Notes: a model not told the origin generated them from the letters alone. 64,000 nucleotides of DNA from an uncultured Duncaniella sp. (GCF_910577345.1 NZ_CAJTMT010000003.1:1-64000); one strand, 5' to 3'; numbered from the stretch's first letter, positions 26,777 to 35,871 are shown. Numbers and translations are program-made.

Positions 26777-28777
26777 GTGAAAACAACAATGTATAATTCA
26801 GGTAACTATTACACAAGAAAAAACTACAGATTCATCCACTCCAACCCTGTCGGGCTGATTCTCAACCTGCTTTGGGTCTACATCTGTTATGAAGTGTGCC
26901 GTCTGTGTTTTCTTTTTGAAAACTGGAACCTCTTCAGCGCCAACATGTCATGGTCAACCTTCTACCATATCACCCTCGGAGGTTTCCGCTTCGACACCTC
27001 GGCGATTTTCTATACAAACGCAATCGTCATACTTCTCTATCTGTTTCCTTTGCACTTCAAGGAAACACGATGGTTTCAGATGTTGACCAAATGGCTCTAT
27101 ATCATCATCAACTCTATAGCCATTTTTGCCAATCTCGCTGATTCGGTATTCTTCGAGTTCCGAAAACACCGTTCGTCGATGGCACTCTTTCAGGAATTCC
27201 AGGGCGACAACAACATTGGCGGCATCGTCGGGGTCGAAATCGTAAGCCATTGGTATTTCGTCGTCATCGCCGCCCTGATGATTTTCTTCCTATGGAAATG
27301 CTACCGCTTCCCGGAAACTCCGGTCAAGCCACGAAAGCGCTATTACATCACTCAGATTGTCACATTGCTCCTGATTGCTCCAATAGCAATCTGCGGAATG
27401 CGCGGCAACACCTTCATGACAGCTACCCGCCCCATCTCGGTCAACTATGCCCACAAGTTCGTCACCGAACCTATCCAGACCGGTATTGTCCTCAACACTC
27501 CATTCTCGATGATACGCACGGTCAATCAGATTGCCGTACAGACACCACGACTGTTTGAGAGCGAGGAGGAACTGGAAGCAGTCTACAGTCCCTTGCATCT
27601 CCCCGCCGATTCGCTTACGCTCCGAAAGAAAAACATTGTAATCTTCATCGTCGAAAGCTTCGCACAAGAATTTGTCGGCGCACTCAACAAGGATCTCGAC
27701 AACGGTACCTACAAGGGTTACACCCCCTTCACCGACTCGCTTCTCCAACAAAGTCTTTATTTCGACCAGACATTCGCCAACGGCGGTTTCAGCATCGACG
27801 CAATCCCATCGGTACTCGCATCCATCCCCCGAATGGACCGTCCCTTCGTCCTCTCGCCTCACTCCCTCAACCACATCAATTCACTCGCAAGCGAACTGAA
27901 GAACATGGGCTACTCCACAGCCTTCTTCCACGGAGCCGACAATGAATCGCTTGGCTTCAATGCCTTCGTGAAGCAGGCCGGTGTCGAGAAGTATTTCGGC
28001 AAAAACGAATTCGTGGCTGATTCCCGTTTCGGTGGCATGAAGGAGTTTGACGGCAAATGGGGAATCTGGGACGAACCTTTCCTACAGTTCTTCTGCGCTG
28101 AACTCAGCGAACTTCCGCAGCCGTTCATGGCAAGTGTGTTCACCCTGTCCTCACACCATCCCTTCGCTGTTCCGGAAAAATACAAGGATGTGTTTGTTGA
28201 CGAAGGTCTCCACAAGCTACATAAGTGCATCCGCTACGCGGACTATTCAATCAAACGCTTCTTTGAGAGCGCACGCAAGCAGCCTTGGTTCGATAACACA
28301 ATCTTCATAATCACAGCCGACCATGCCAGCAGCAAGCGTACCCACGATGTCTACATGGGTGAGGTTGGAGGCTTCCGCGTTCCCATCATCATCTATGACC
28401 CGTCCGGCGAACTCCCCACAGGCCGTCAACCCGGCATCATGCAGCAGATGGACATCATGCCCACCATGCTCAACTATGTCGGCTATGACCGTCCCTACAT
28501 TGCATTCGGCAAAGACGTACTCAACACTCCTGCCGAGGAGACCTGGGCCTTCAACTGGGATTTCTATCCCCAGTTCTTCAAGGGCGACTATGTGATGCGC
28601 ATGGAGAATGGACGCGACATTTCCGAAATCTACAACTACCGCGAGGACCCTCTCCTCAAAAATAATCTGAAAGACAAGCTTCCCGGTAATATCCAGCAGG
28701 ATATGTACACTGAAATGTGCGCCATAATCCAAAGCTACATGGACCGCATGAACGCTGACAACGTATCAGTAAAATAA
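26777..28777 (+). CDS. LTA-synthase-like membrane phosphotransferase (Ser nucleophile)
   Basis: About five membrane helices (residues ~25-210) are followed by the same type of sulfatase-like domain: Glu293 in FIVESFAQEF, Ser339 in NGGFSIDAIP where the nucleophile falls, Asp515-His516 in ITADHASS and the RVPIIIYDP segment. It is only distantly similar to the previous gene, so the two are probably not a recent duplication and may modify different positions. The gene ends within a 24-bp tandem repeat, and its TAA stop is a single change from the CAA of the next unit. Confidence 0.87.
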   Translation: MKTTMYNSGNYYTRKNYRFIHSNPVGLILNLLWVYICYEVCRLCFLFENWNLFSANMSWSTFYHITLGGFRFDTSAIFYTNAIVILLYLFPLHFKETRWFQMLTKWLYIIINSIAIFANLADSVFFEFRKHRSSMALFQEFQGDNNIGGIVGVEIVSHWYFVVIAALMIFFLWKCYRFPETPVKPRKRYYITQIVTLLLIAPIAICGMRGNTFMTATRPISVNYAHKFVTEPIQTGIVLNTPFSMIRTVNQIAVQTPRLFESEEELEAVYSPLHLPADSLTLRKKNIVIFIVESFAQEFVGALNKDLDNGTYKGYTPFTDSLLQQSLYFDQTFANGGFSIDAIPSVLASIPRMDRPFVLSPHSLNHINSLASELKNMGYSTAFFHGADNESLGFNAFVKQAGVEKYFGKNEFVADSRFGGMKEFDGKWGIWDEPFLQFFCAELSELPQPFMASVFTLSSHHPFAVPEKYKDVFVDEGLHKLHKCIRYADYSIKRFFESARKQPWFDNTIFIITADHASSKRTHDVYMGEVGGFRVPIIIYDPSGELPTGRQPGIMQQMDIMPTMLNYVGYDRPYIAFGKDVLNTPAEETWAFNWDFYPQFFKGDYVMRMENGRDISEIYNYREDPLLKNNLKDKLPGNIQQDMYTEMCAIIQSYMDRMNADNVSVK

Positions 28778-28825
28778 ACTGACAACGTATCAGTAAAACA
28801 AGCTGACAACGTATCAGTGAAATAG
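28755..28825. repeat. 24-bp tandem repeat, three copies, at the end of the phosphotransferase gene
   Basis: CTGACAACGTATCAGTAAAA starts at 28755, 28779 and 28803. The unit is eight codons, so the frame is kept: past the TAA the reading continues TDNVSVKQADNVSVK to a TAG at 28823-28825. Copy 2 has CAA where copy 1 has TAA. Confidence 0.85.
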
Positions 28826-28827
28826 AT

Positions 28828-29111
28828 GGTGTCCGCAGGACACCGATTTACTCGTAACCCCGTACATCAAGCGCAGCGATGATGTGCGGGGAGAAGAAAG
28901 CAAGTGATGAAATGGTGTCCGCAGGACACCGATTTATTCGTAACCCCGTACATCGAGCGCAGCGATGATGTGCGGGGATATGAAAGCAAGCGATGAAATG
29001 GTGTCCGCAGGACACCGATTTATTCGTAACCCCGTACATCGAGCGCAGCGATGATGTGCGGGGATATGAAAGCAAGTGATGAAATGGTGTCCGCAAGGAC
29101 ACCGATTTACG
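28828..29111. repeat. 86-bp tandem array of hairpin units
   Basis: Each unit has hairpin H1 (GGTGTCC-GCA-GGACACC) at 28828, 28914, 29000 and 29086, then GATTTAnTCGTAA, then hairpin H2 (CCCCGTACATC...GATGTGCGGGG, first at 28858-28891), then a GAAAGCAAGTGATGAA spacer. The period is exactly 86, with three full units and a final H1. Minus-strand open frames across it are repeat translations. The same H1 and H2 recur at 31.5 and 41.5 kb. Confidence 0.9.
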
Positions 29112-29166
29112 ATCCTGCACAGCAACGTAATTTTATAACACATACAGAAACATACGATTTGACACT

Positions 29167-30063
29167 ATGGCACTAAAGCATGTTATCAAAGACATAAAAA
29201 ACTTCTTTGGTATCGGCAAACTCCGAAAACGTATAAAAATTGACGATTACCGCATACTCCTTGACTCGGAAACCCTCTACTCAAAAGAACCCGGTACAAG
29301 CGAACAGATGTATTGCGACCATGAGATTGTAATATCTCTCACCACATACGGAAAGCGAATCGAAACCGCATATCTGGCCATCTCATCCCTCATGCGCCAA
29401 TCCCGCAAAGCAAACCGTATCATCCTGTGGTTGAGCGAAGAGGAATTTTCAGGGAAAGAGCTACCCGCAACCCTCACACTTCTCGAAAAAAGAGGTCTTG
29501 AAATCCGTTTTTGTCAAGATCTACGTTCTTATACAAAACTGATTCCCACACTCAGACTTTGCCCCGAGGCAGCCATTATCACTGTAGATGATGACGTGAT
29601 GTATGACATAAGCCTGATTGACCGCCTTGTAAGAGCACACTTGGCCGAGCCCGATGTAATATGGGGTAACCGTGTAACCAAAATTGCATTCGATAAAAAT
29701 GGCAAACTCAAGCCATATAAAAAATGGCGGAATGCAAAACCGCTGGAGGAATCTGACAAAAATTTCGCTACAGGAGTAGGCGGCGTAATCTATCCGCCTA
29801 AGGTGTTCAATGATGAGATACTCGATGAAAGCAAGTTCCTGACCCTCGCACCTACCGCTGACGACCTTTGGTTCAAGGCCATGGCTTTGGTAAGCGATGC
29901 CAAGGTAAAACGAATACTGCCTCTGGATTCATCCGGAGAGGACGAACACCTCGGAGGAATTGTCGGATTCTCTGACGGACTTGCAGGCGAAAATGTCATT
30001 GGCGGAGGTAACGACCGTGCAATCGCCGCCCTTATGGACTATTTCAAAAAAATCCAACCTTAA
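29167..30063 (+). CDS. Glycosyltransferase, GT-A type
   Basis: The 298-residue product has an N-terminal extension, then EIVISLTTYGKRIETAYLAI, a Rossmann-like start of GT-A enzymes, and AAIITVDDDVMYDISL, a DxD-type nucleotide-sugar site. GVGGVIYPPKVF and APTADDLWF match glycosyltransferase families found in polysaccharide and LPS loci. It is transcribed away from the repeat array, with no clear promoter in 29112-29166. It converges on the next gene and overlaps it by 4 bases. Confidence 0.8.
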   Translation: MALKHVIKDIKNFFGIGKLRKRIKIDDYRILLDSETLYSKEPGTSEQMYCDHEIVISLTTYGKRIETAYLAISSLMRQSRKANRIILWLSEEEFSGKELPATLTLLEKRGLEIRFCQDLRSYTKLIPTLRLCPEAAIITVDDDVMYDISLIDRLVRAHLAEPDVIWGNRVTKIAFDKNGKLKPYKKWRNAKPLEESDKNFATGVGGVIYPPKVFNDEILDESKFLTLAPTADDLWFKAMALVSDAKVKRILPLDSSGEDEHLGGIVGFSDGLAGENVIGGGNDRAIAALMDYFKKIQP

Positions 30064-31133
30064 GCCTTCACCACCACACGGCAGACCGGCTCATTGACGG
30101 CTCCCATCTGCTGTTTGTAAGGCTCCTCTCCACGGCATAGGTCGAAATCCTTTACACCGCGCTCATAGCACCATTTCATAATCTCCTTTAGCATGAGAAT
30201 TCCGGGTGCGTGGGCGCGTTGTTCGGTATCTATGGCAAGCTTCGGGACGAGGATATAGCCGTCGTGGAGATAGAGGAAAGCGAAAGCCGCCGGCTCGCCG
30301 TTGATTTCGAACGAAAACAGGACTGTCTCATCAAGCTCCTTGAAACTCTCCATCTTCAATCCACCCGAGCATTCCTTGCGCACTTCCCATGCGCAGACAA
30401 GCTTGCGTAGAGCGGTAATCTCACGTTTGCGCCACACATTCTTGCGCATAAAGAAAAGCTTCCATATCTTCCTCCAATACTCTGCGGAAGGTGCTGAATG
30501 GCGGGTGAATACCTTCAGTTCACAGGTGAGGTCGCCATGCTTGAAATGATTGCTGCGCGTCTGGATATTGTGGCGCAGCTTTTTGTTGAGTGATGCATAG
30601 TAGGCATCGAAATTTTCAAATTCACACAGCGGGATATGATAACTGCCACGCTCCGAATAGGATGCACCGGGAAGAGCAGCCAACGCGCGGGTAAAATCAG
30701 TATCGGTCGGCATGTCAAACAATCTGAGTTTCTTCCCCTTGTATCGCGCACGGATAAAATCGGCAAGCGCGATGAATACCTCTTTCTTTTCAGCGACTCC
30801 GTGCCACGGAGAAACCACATTATTGACACCTGACGTGCGCCATGATGTCATCTCGACCTTCCCGGACGACACCATCAGAGGCATTATTGCCACAGGCTTA
30901 CCATCCTGTTTTGCAAGGATGTATTCAATATGTTTGAGTCCTAACCTCACGGCAGCCTTCGGGCTATTGTAGCGCTCAACAAACTCATTCCATCTGTAGG
31001 TCTGATAGAATGTGTAGTCGATTTTAGGCATTCTGCTATCAGCGATTCTGATGTTGGCTAAAGCATCAAAATCGTTCCAAATTTCCTTAAGCGGTGCGAT
31101 ACTTTCGTGAATCTCGAAGGTTACTTCTCCCAT
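30060..31133 (-). CDS. GNAT/BcsL-type acetyltransferase
   Basis: The 357-residue product is of the Acetyltransf_6 (CelD/BcsL) group: WNEFVERYNSPKAAVRL near the start, SLNKKLRHNIQTRSNHF in the middle, and FSFEINGEPAAFAFLYLHDG then DFDLCRGEEPYKQQMG in the catalytic GNAT half. It probably acylates a sugar of an envelope polysaccharide. It is the second such protein in the window (compare 17365-18333) and is convergent with the glycosyltransferase at 29167. Confidence 0.82.
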   Translation of the reverse strand: MGEVTFEIHESIAPLKEIWNDFDALANIRIADSRMPKIDYTFYQTYRWNEFVERYNSPKAAVRLGLKHIEYILAKQDGKPVAIMPLMVSSGKVEMTSWRTSGVNNVVSPWHGVAEKKEVFIALADFIRARYKGKKLRLFDMPTDTDFTRALAALPGASYSERGSYHIPLCEFENFDAYYASLNKKLRHNIQTRSNHFKHGDLTCELKVFTRHSAPSAEYWRKIWKLFFMRKNVWRKREITALRKLVCAWEVRKECSGGLKMESFKELDETVLFSFEINGEPAAFAFLYLHDGYILVPKLAIDTEQRAHAPGILMLKEIMKWCYERGVKDFDLCRGEEPYKQQMGAVNEPVCRVVVKA

Positions 31134-31239
31134 AGCGGTCGGTTAGTGAATCATATCAATAATACTATGCAAATTTAGCCCAAAATAACCACACCGCCAA
31201 ATCCAAATAACACCATCTCACAGGAGATAAGGGCAAGCT

Positions 31240-31475
31240 CCACACATGTGACCGCAGACATCCTGACTACACACTACACACATGCTGACGGCACACAGCC
31301 GACTCCACACTGCTGACTTCACACATGCTGACGGCACACTGCCGACTCCACACATGCTGACTCCACACATGCCGACTCCACACTGCCGACGCTACACTGC
31401 CGACTCCACACATGCTAACTCCACATATGCTGACGGCACACAGCCGATTCCACACTGCTCACGCTACACACATAG
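31240..31475. repeat. Imperfect 13-16 bp tandem repeats (CACACATGCTGACT type)
   Basis: About fifteen degenerate units of CCACACATGCTGACT and CACTGCCGACT follow one another. Open frames here are low-complexity translations. Nothing is recognisable in 31134-31239 before it. Confidence 0.75.
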
Positions 31476-31491
31476 GATAGCAACACTCGCG

Positions 31492-31736
31492 GGTGTCCGC
31501 AGGACACCGATTTTTCCGTAACCCCGTACATCGGAGCGTAGCGCAGATGTGCGGGGATAGATAATATCTCAAAAAAGATGTCCGGAGGACATCGATTATC
31601 GTGGCAGCACGGCCAGCCAGAATGGTAAATCGGTGTCTTTCAGACACCTTTCAAAATAGAGCATGGACTTGCCCTGCACATCTCCGCTTCGCTTCGATGT
31701 ACAGGGTTACGAAAAAATCGATGTCCTGCGGACATC
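31492..31736. repeat. Composite palindromic element, copy A
   Basis: The order is H1 (GGTGTCC-GCA-GGACACC), H2 (CCCCGTACATC/GATGTGCGGGG), H1 variant (GATGTCC-GGA-GGACATC), then in reverse orientation H1 (GGTGTCT-TTC-AGACACC), H2 (CCCTGCACATC/GATGTACAGGG) and H1 (GATGTCC-TGC-GGACATC). The whole unit is thus a large foldback. Its reverse complement aligns along its full length with the element at 41493-41742. Confidence 0.88.
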
Positions 31737-31791
31737 CAATCCTGATCCACATTTCCTTGATTATAGTTAGCAGATAGCCCCAGCCACAAAT

Positions 31792-31907
31792 CCTACCATA
31801 CTTCACCCCATACATAGGCCCTACCATACCTCACCTCATTCATAGGCCATACCATGCATCACTCCATCCATAGACCCTACCATACATCACCCCATCTATA
31901 GCCATCA
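31792..31907. repeat. 28-bp tandem repeats, about four copies
   Basis: Units of the type CCCTACCATACCTCACCTCAT with an ATTCATAGG-like end follow at intervals of about 28 bases. They lie just beyond the composite palindrome and before the flippase stop codon at 31949. Confidence 0.7.
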
Positions 31908-31948
31908 CCATTCATCTCTTCCACCATCAAGCAGCCCAATGACACATT

Positions 31949-33439
31949 TCAAAGCCTACCCCGGAAATAGGCTATTGCGTCGCGCTGGATCTTGGAGCGC
32001 ATCAGATAATTGCAGCCGAGATAGAGGGCCAGAGCCGTCAAGCCCTGCATCACGCAGATGGCAAGCGGATGGACATCAAGTTGTCCTATCAGCAAGCACG
32101 GCACCATTATCAATGCCGTCAACACGCAATAAGGCGCAAGGTCAAAAAGATAAGCCCACAGCGACCGGTGGGTAAGACGTATGACATAATAGAGCGTCGC
32201 TCCCCACGTCAGAGCCGACGCAATAAACTGGCCGAAAAGCAGGTATTTCAACCCCTCGACGGGCGACTCCGGAGTCTCCAAGCCAATGTAAGGCAGGACA
32301 AGAATAATCGCGACAACAGCCGTGACATCGCGCACCACCTCCGTCACGACAAGCAACTTCGCCTTGCCGAGCCCGAGAATGAAATTGCGGTAAAGGAGCA
32401 TCAGCACAGTGAAAATACCCTGGCCGAGCAGAATCTGAAAGAGCGGTATCGACGGATCCCACTTCGTCCCGAAAAGAGTATGGAAAATCGGAGCAGCCAT
32501 GACGACCAGCAGCCCCATTGCCGGAAACAGCAGATAGGCTGTGAAACGATGCGTCTTCGCACACATACGCGCATAGCGCTCCTCATCGTCCTGCACCTTT
32601 GAGAGAAGAGGGAGGAAGGAAGCCGTCAGCACCTGCGAGAGCGACATGACTCCCATTTTGCTCCACTTGTCGGCCTGACCGTAGTAGCCCAAAGGCGCGA
32701 GTCCGACTTTAAGACCGATAAAAAATCCGGAAATATTCTGGAAAGCGGTATTGAGAAACGATGTGACCATCACTCCACTACCTACGGCGAAACAGCTTCT
32801 CAGCGACTCCATCGAGAACGCATATAGAGGCCTCCAGCCACCTGTCAACCAAAGGATAAGCGACTTGACCGACGCGATGGCTATGTTCTGCCACACTATG
32901 GCCCATGCGCCCCACCCCGTGACGGCCATGTATATACCGATGACCGACCCCGCTATAAGCCCAACGGAATTGCTGACCGCAACCATCTTAACCTCCATCC
33001 GCTTCATCAGCATATTGGTCTGCACGATAGCGCTTGCATTGAGTATGAACGACAGAAACATCACCCTCGCAAGCGGAATCAGACGCTCATCCCCGCCAAA
33101 AAGCGTTGCAATCCACGGCGATGCGAAAAAGAGGATTATATAAAGCACAACGGCCGTGCCGAGGTTGAACCACAGCACGGTCGAGTAGTCGAGGCGGGTC
33201 GGATCCTTGCGCTGAATGAGCGCCGACGAGAACCCGCTGTCAATAAAAAGCGATGCAAATGCCTGAAAGACAAGAATGGCGGTGACGAGGCCGAAGTCCT
33301 CCTGCGAGAGCATCCTTGCGAGTACTATACCGGTGACGGCATAAAGCACCTGGGACGACACACGGTCAATCACGTTCCACTTTATGGTACGCGCGACCGC
33401 AGTCTTCAGATTCCCCTCCTCACCGGAATTTCCGCTCAT
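31949..33439 (-). CDS. Wzx-like polysaccharide flippase (MOP superfamily)
   Basis: The 496-residue, 12-14 helix membrane protein belongs to the lipopolysaccharide biosynthesis/oligosaccharide flippase group: VIDRVSSQVLYAVTGIVLAR near the start, then LSQEDFGLVTAILVFQAFAS and DSGFSSALIQRKD. It would flip undecaprenyl-linked glycans across the inner membrane. It ends next to the repeat island and is separated from the other LPS genes by it. A DUF2807 gene lies just upstream. Confidence 0.9.
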   Translation of the reverse strand: MSGNSGEEGNLKTAVARTIKWNVIDRVSSQVLYAVTGIVLARMLSQEDFGLVTAILVFQAFASLFIDSGFSSALIQRKDPTRLDYSTVLWFNLGTAVVLYIILFFASPWIATLFGGDERLIPLARVMFLSFILNASAIVQTNMLMKRMEVKMVAVSNSVGLIAGSVIGIYMAVTGWGAWAIVWQNIAIASVKSLILWLTGGWRPLYAFSMESLRSCFAVGSGVMVTSFLNTAFQNISGFFIGLKVGLAPLGYYGQADKWSKMGVMSLSQVLTASFLPLLSKVQDDEERYARMCAKTHRFTAYLLFPAMGLLVVMAAPIFHTLFGTKWDPSIPLFQILLGQGIFTVLMLLYRNFILGLGKAKLLVVTEVVRDVTAVVAIILVLPYIGLETPESPVEGLKYLLFGQFIASALTWGATLYYVIRLTHRSLWAYLFDLAPYCVLTALIMVPCLLIGQLDVHPLAICVMQGLTALALYLGCNYLMRSKIQRDAIAYFRGRL

Positions 33440-33471
33440 CTGTCAAGTCAGTATGTATTCGGACGGAGGAT

Positions 33472-34179
33472 TTATTTACCAAATGGGAAGGTCTTGATAC
33501 CGACAGAACGGTTCTTGATTTCAGGCGATCCCTTGTAGTAGACCTTTGTGCTTCCGGCACCCATAACTGTGAACGATTTGGTTGCCCACAATCCGATTGA
33601 GCCCGTTCCACCGGCTTTCACGCTTGCAGTCTGAGCCTGCAGGTCGTCAGCTTGAATCACGCCGGTGCCCATGAAATTGAAATTGGCATGGTCACACACA
33701 CCGGTGATGGCGAGAGTGCCGTTTCCGGTCGAGATGGCGGCGCTCACCTCGGTAGCTTTCACATCGTGGACTGAAATGCGGCCGTTGCCGATGAGTTTTG
33801 CAGAAAATTTCGGTCCTTGAGCCACATTCACCACCTTCACGAGCGAATCGCCCGAATTCTCGACCTTGGTGAGATAGGTCGAATAGACAGTGATTACGGG
33901 AAGATTGGCCACTCCGACATGCTCAGTCGAGACCTGCATGGAGAGTTTGCCTTTCTTGTTATTGAAAATGAAGGCCGAAGCCTGAGATGAAGGGCAGGTA
34001 AATACCGCCAGACCGGCAGAGTCGGGATGGCAGGAATAGACGACGTTGATACCGTCGACCACCTTGAGTTCATGGAATTCACCTACATTAAGCTCATACT
34101 TCACGAGGTCAGCTGAATATGCGCTCACGAAGCCAAGCAAGAGCAGAAGAGAGAAAAAAGCTTTCTTGTTCATTTTCAT
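33472..34179 (-). CDS. DUF2807 (auto-transporter adhesin head GIN domain) protein
   Basis: The signal peptide runs to about residue 22 (hydrophobic, SAYSAD). The rest is the repetitive beta-helix-like DUF2807 pattern, with alternating turns such as GNGRISVHDVKATEV, GTGVIQADDLQAQ and GTGSIGLWATKSF. The molecular role of this secreted or envelope family is not known. The start codon overlaps the stop of dus by 4 bp, so the two are co-transcribed. Confidence 0.82.
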   Translation of the reverse strand: MKMNKKAFFSLLLLLGFVSAYSADLVKYELNVGEFHELKVVDGINVVYSCHPDSAGLAVFTCPSSQASAFIFNNKKGKLSMQVSTEHVGVANLPVITVYSTYLTKVENSGDSLVKVVNVAQGPKFSAKLIGNGRISVHDVKATEVSAAISTGNGTLAITGVCDHANFNFMGTGVIQADDLQAQTASVKAGGTGSIGLWATKSFTVMGAGSTKVYYKGSPEIKNRSVGIKTFPFGK

Positions 34180-35174
34180 TCTTGGTTTGATTGGTTTTCT
34201 GTTACTATTTCTTCGACGCGGGCAAGCACGGCGAGAAGGTCGTCGAGCGTGGAGGCGCGGAGCATTTCAATTCGCGTGTTGCGGAAATTGGCAATCCCCT
34301 TGAAAAGAGGTGACGCGGCAAGATGACGGCGGATATGAAGTATGCCACGATATTCATCAATCCTGTCAACGCTTTCGCGTATCTGACGGCGGATAAGATC
34401 AAACTTCTCCTTCACACCAAGCGGCGCATTGCCGTCGGAGTCAATCAGACTGCGGATGTCGCGGAAAATCCAGGGGGCGCCTATCGACGCACGGCCAACC
34501 ATCACACCGTCCACTCCGTAACGGTCAAAGGCATCGCGGGCAAGCTCAGGGGTAGTGATGTCGCCGTTGCCGATAAGTGGGATGGTCAGACGGGGGTTCT
34601 CCTTCACCCGTGCAATCATCTCCCAATCAGCGGAGCCGTTATACATCTGCGAGCGTGTCCTGCCGTGGACGGTCAAGGCGCGTATGCCGCAATCCTGAAG
34701 CTGTTCGGCAAGGGTGACGATAATTTTTGATTCATGGTCCCAGCCGAGGCGCGTCTTCACAGTCACCGGAAGCTTCACGGCATCCACCACGGCACGGGTG
34801 ATCTCAAGCATCTTAGGAATATCGCGGAGCATACCGGCACCCGCACCCTTTCCGGCAACCTTCTTGACAGGACATCCGAAATTGATGTCGATTATGTCAG
34901 GCCCGGCTGCCTCGACAATCCGCGCAGCCTCAACCATAGGCTCGACCTCGCGTCCATATATCTGGATGGCCGTGGGACGTTCACCGGGGTCAATTGAAAG
35001 TTTCCGCGTTGTCGACGGGATGTCGCGCACAAGTGCATCGGCACTCACAAATTCAGTGTAGACCATGGAAGCCCCCTGCTCCTTACACATCAGGCGAAAA
35101 GAGCGGTCGGTCACATCTTCCATCGGAGCGAGCATCACCGGACGCTCCCCTAAATCTATATTTGCTATCTTCAT
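34176..35174 (-). CDS. dus: tRNA-dihydrouridine synthase (DusB type)
   Basis: The enzyme reduces uridine in the tRNA D-loop with FMN and NADPH. Motifs are VMLAPMEDVTDRSFR (FMN site), NFGCPVKKVAGKGAGAGML with the catalytic cysteine, and LTVHGRTRSQMYNGSADW. I start at the ATG at 35174 (MKIANIDLG); the 17 residues upstream are not family sequence. It leads a two-gene operon with the DUF2807 protein. Confidence 0.92.
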   Translation of the reverse strand: MKIANIDLGERPVMLAPMEDVTDRSFRLMCKEQGASMVYTEFVSADALVRDIPSTTRKLSIDPGERPTAIQIYGREVEPMVEAARIVEAAGPDIIDINFGCPVKKVAGKGAGAGMLRDIPKMLEITRAVVDAVKLPVTVKTRLGWDHESKIIVTLAEQLQDCGIRALTVHGRTRSQMYNGSADWEMIARVKENPRLTIPLIGNGDITTPELARDAFDRYGVDGVMVGRASIGAPWIFRDIRSLIDSDGNAPLGVKEKFDLIRRQIRESVDRIDEYRGILHIRRHLAASPLFKGIANFRNTRIEMLRASTLDDLLAVLARVEEIVTENQSNQE

Positions 35175-35349
35175 GAGTGAAATGAAAAAAATCCTTTCCA
35201 TCGAAGCCTGTCGCGACCGGTTCAAACCGCCCGGACCGACTTCAAGGACAAAATTAGCTATTTTTTCTTTATTTTAGCCGTTAATAATCGTCAAATGCCA
35301 TCAATGTGGTCAAAAATACAAATTTCAATAGAAAACCGCACAAAAAAAG

Positions 35350-35380
35350 AAGCTGGTCGCTCTGTCTGAGCAATCAGCTT
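35350..35380. terminator. Bidirectional hairpin terminator
   Basis: AGCTGGTCGCTC (35351-35362) pairs with GAGCAATCAGCT (35368-35379) apart from one G-U and one mismatch. On the minus strand it is followed by TTCTTTTTTT, which fits termination of the lipoprotein gene; on the plus strand a T-rich run also follows. Confidence 0.7.
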
Positions 35381-35424
35381 GATTTTTTCTTTTGTCTGTA
35401 AAAGTGCGACTATGTCGGCTGAAA

Positions 35425-35622
35425 TTATTCAGCAGCAGCTACAGAGTCAGCGGGAGCAGCTACGCTGTCAGCGGGAACTGAATCAGCAACAACTACTTCT
35501 TCAACAGCAACTTCTTCTACTACAGCAGCAGAGTCAGCAGCAGCGGCAGCCTTGTCAGAAGAACCGCAAGAGAAAAGTGATGCGCTGAAAACAACAGCGA
35601 GTAATAAAACTAACTTTTTCAT
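35425..35622 (-). CDS. Small Ala/Val/Glu-rich lipoprotein
   Basis: The 65-residue product has a lipoprotein signal (hydrophobic stretch, then LFSCGSS with Cys19 as lipidation site) and a mature part of DSAAVVEEVAVEEV-like and PADSVAAP-like repeats, acidic and without domain. It has the best promoter in this part (TTTG, 19, TACCTTTG) and its own terminator, so it may be abundant. I guess it is a structural or spacer lipoprotein of the envelope; the function is unknown. Confidence 0.75.
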   Translation of the reverse strand: MKKLVLLLAVVFSASLFSCGSSDKAAAAADSAAVVEEVAVEEVVVADSVPADSVAAPADSVAAAE

Positions 35623-35672
35623 TTTTTCTTTTTGATTAAATTATAAAACAATTTTAAGCTTCAAAAACACCG

Positions 35673-35703
35673 CAAAGGTAAGACATTTTATTTACTTACC
35701 AAA
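35673..35703 (-). promoter_or_regulatory. Promoter of the small lipoprotein
   Basis: On the minus strand, TTTG, 19 bases and TACCTTTG give a full Bacteroidetes consensus, 51 bases before the ATG at 35622. Confidence 0.75.
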
Positions 35704-35863
35704 CTTTTTTTTAGAGTTTTTTCTTTCAGTCCCTATTTTTTAGCAAAAAAGTATAAAAATTTGTCATTTATCAAACCTTATTTTAACATTTGGCCACCGA
35801 TATAGCCATTTTAACACTCTGTAGTCACGACAGCAAGCTTTTCGCAATTTCATGGAAAAACAC

Positions 35864-35871
35864 TATATTTG
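35864..35871 (+). promoter_or_regulatory. TAnnTTTG box for hisF-hisIE
   Basis: TATATTTG lies 52 bases upstream of the hisF ATG, with TTCG, one mismatch from TTTG, 19 bases further up. Confidence 0.5.

Noticed and set aside
27290..27874. Minus-strand frame of 194 codons
   Set aside because: Antisense shadow of the second phosphotransferase gene.
28828..29111. CRISPR array
   Set aside because: Spacers are not unique; the whole 86-bp unit is repeated, and no cas gene is present.
28848..29143. Minus-strand open frames across the 86-bp array
   Set aside because: Repeat translation of hairpin units, identical peptides recur every 86 bases.
31267..31455. Minus-strand frame in the 31.2 kb tract
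   Set aside because: Translation of CACACATGCTGACT-type repeats.
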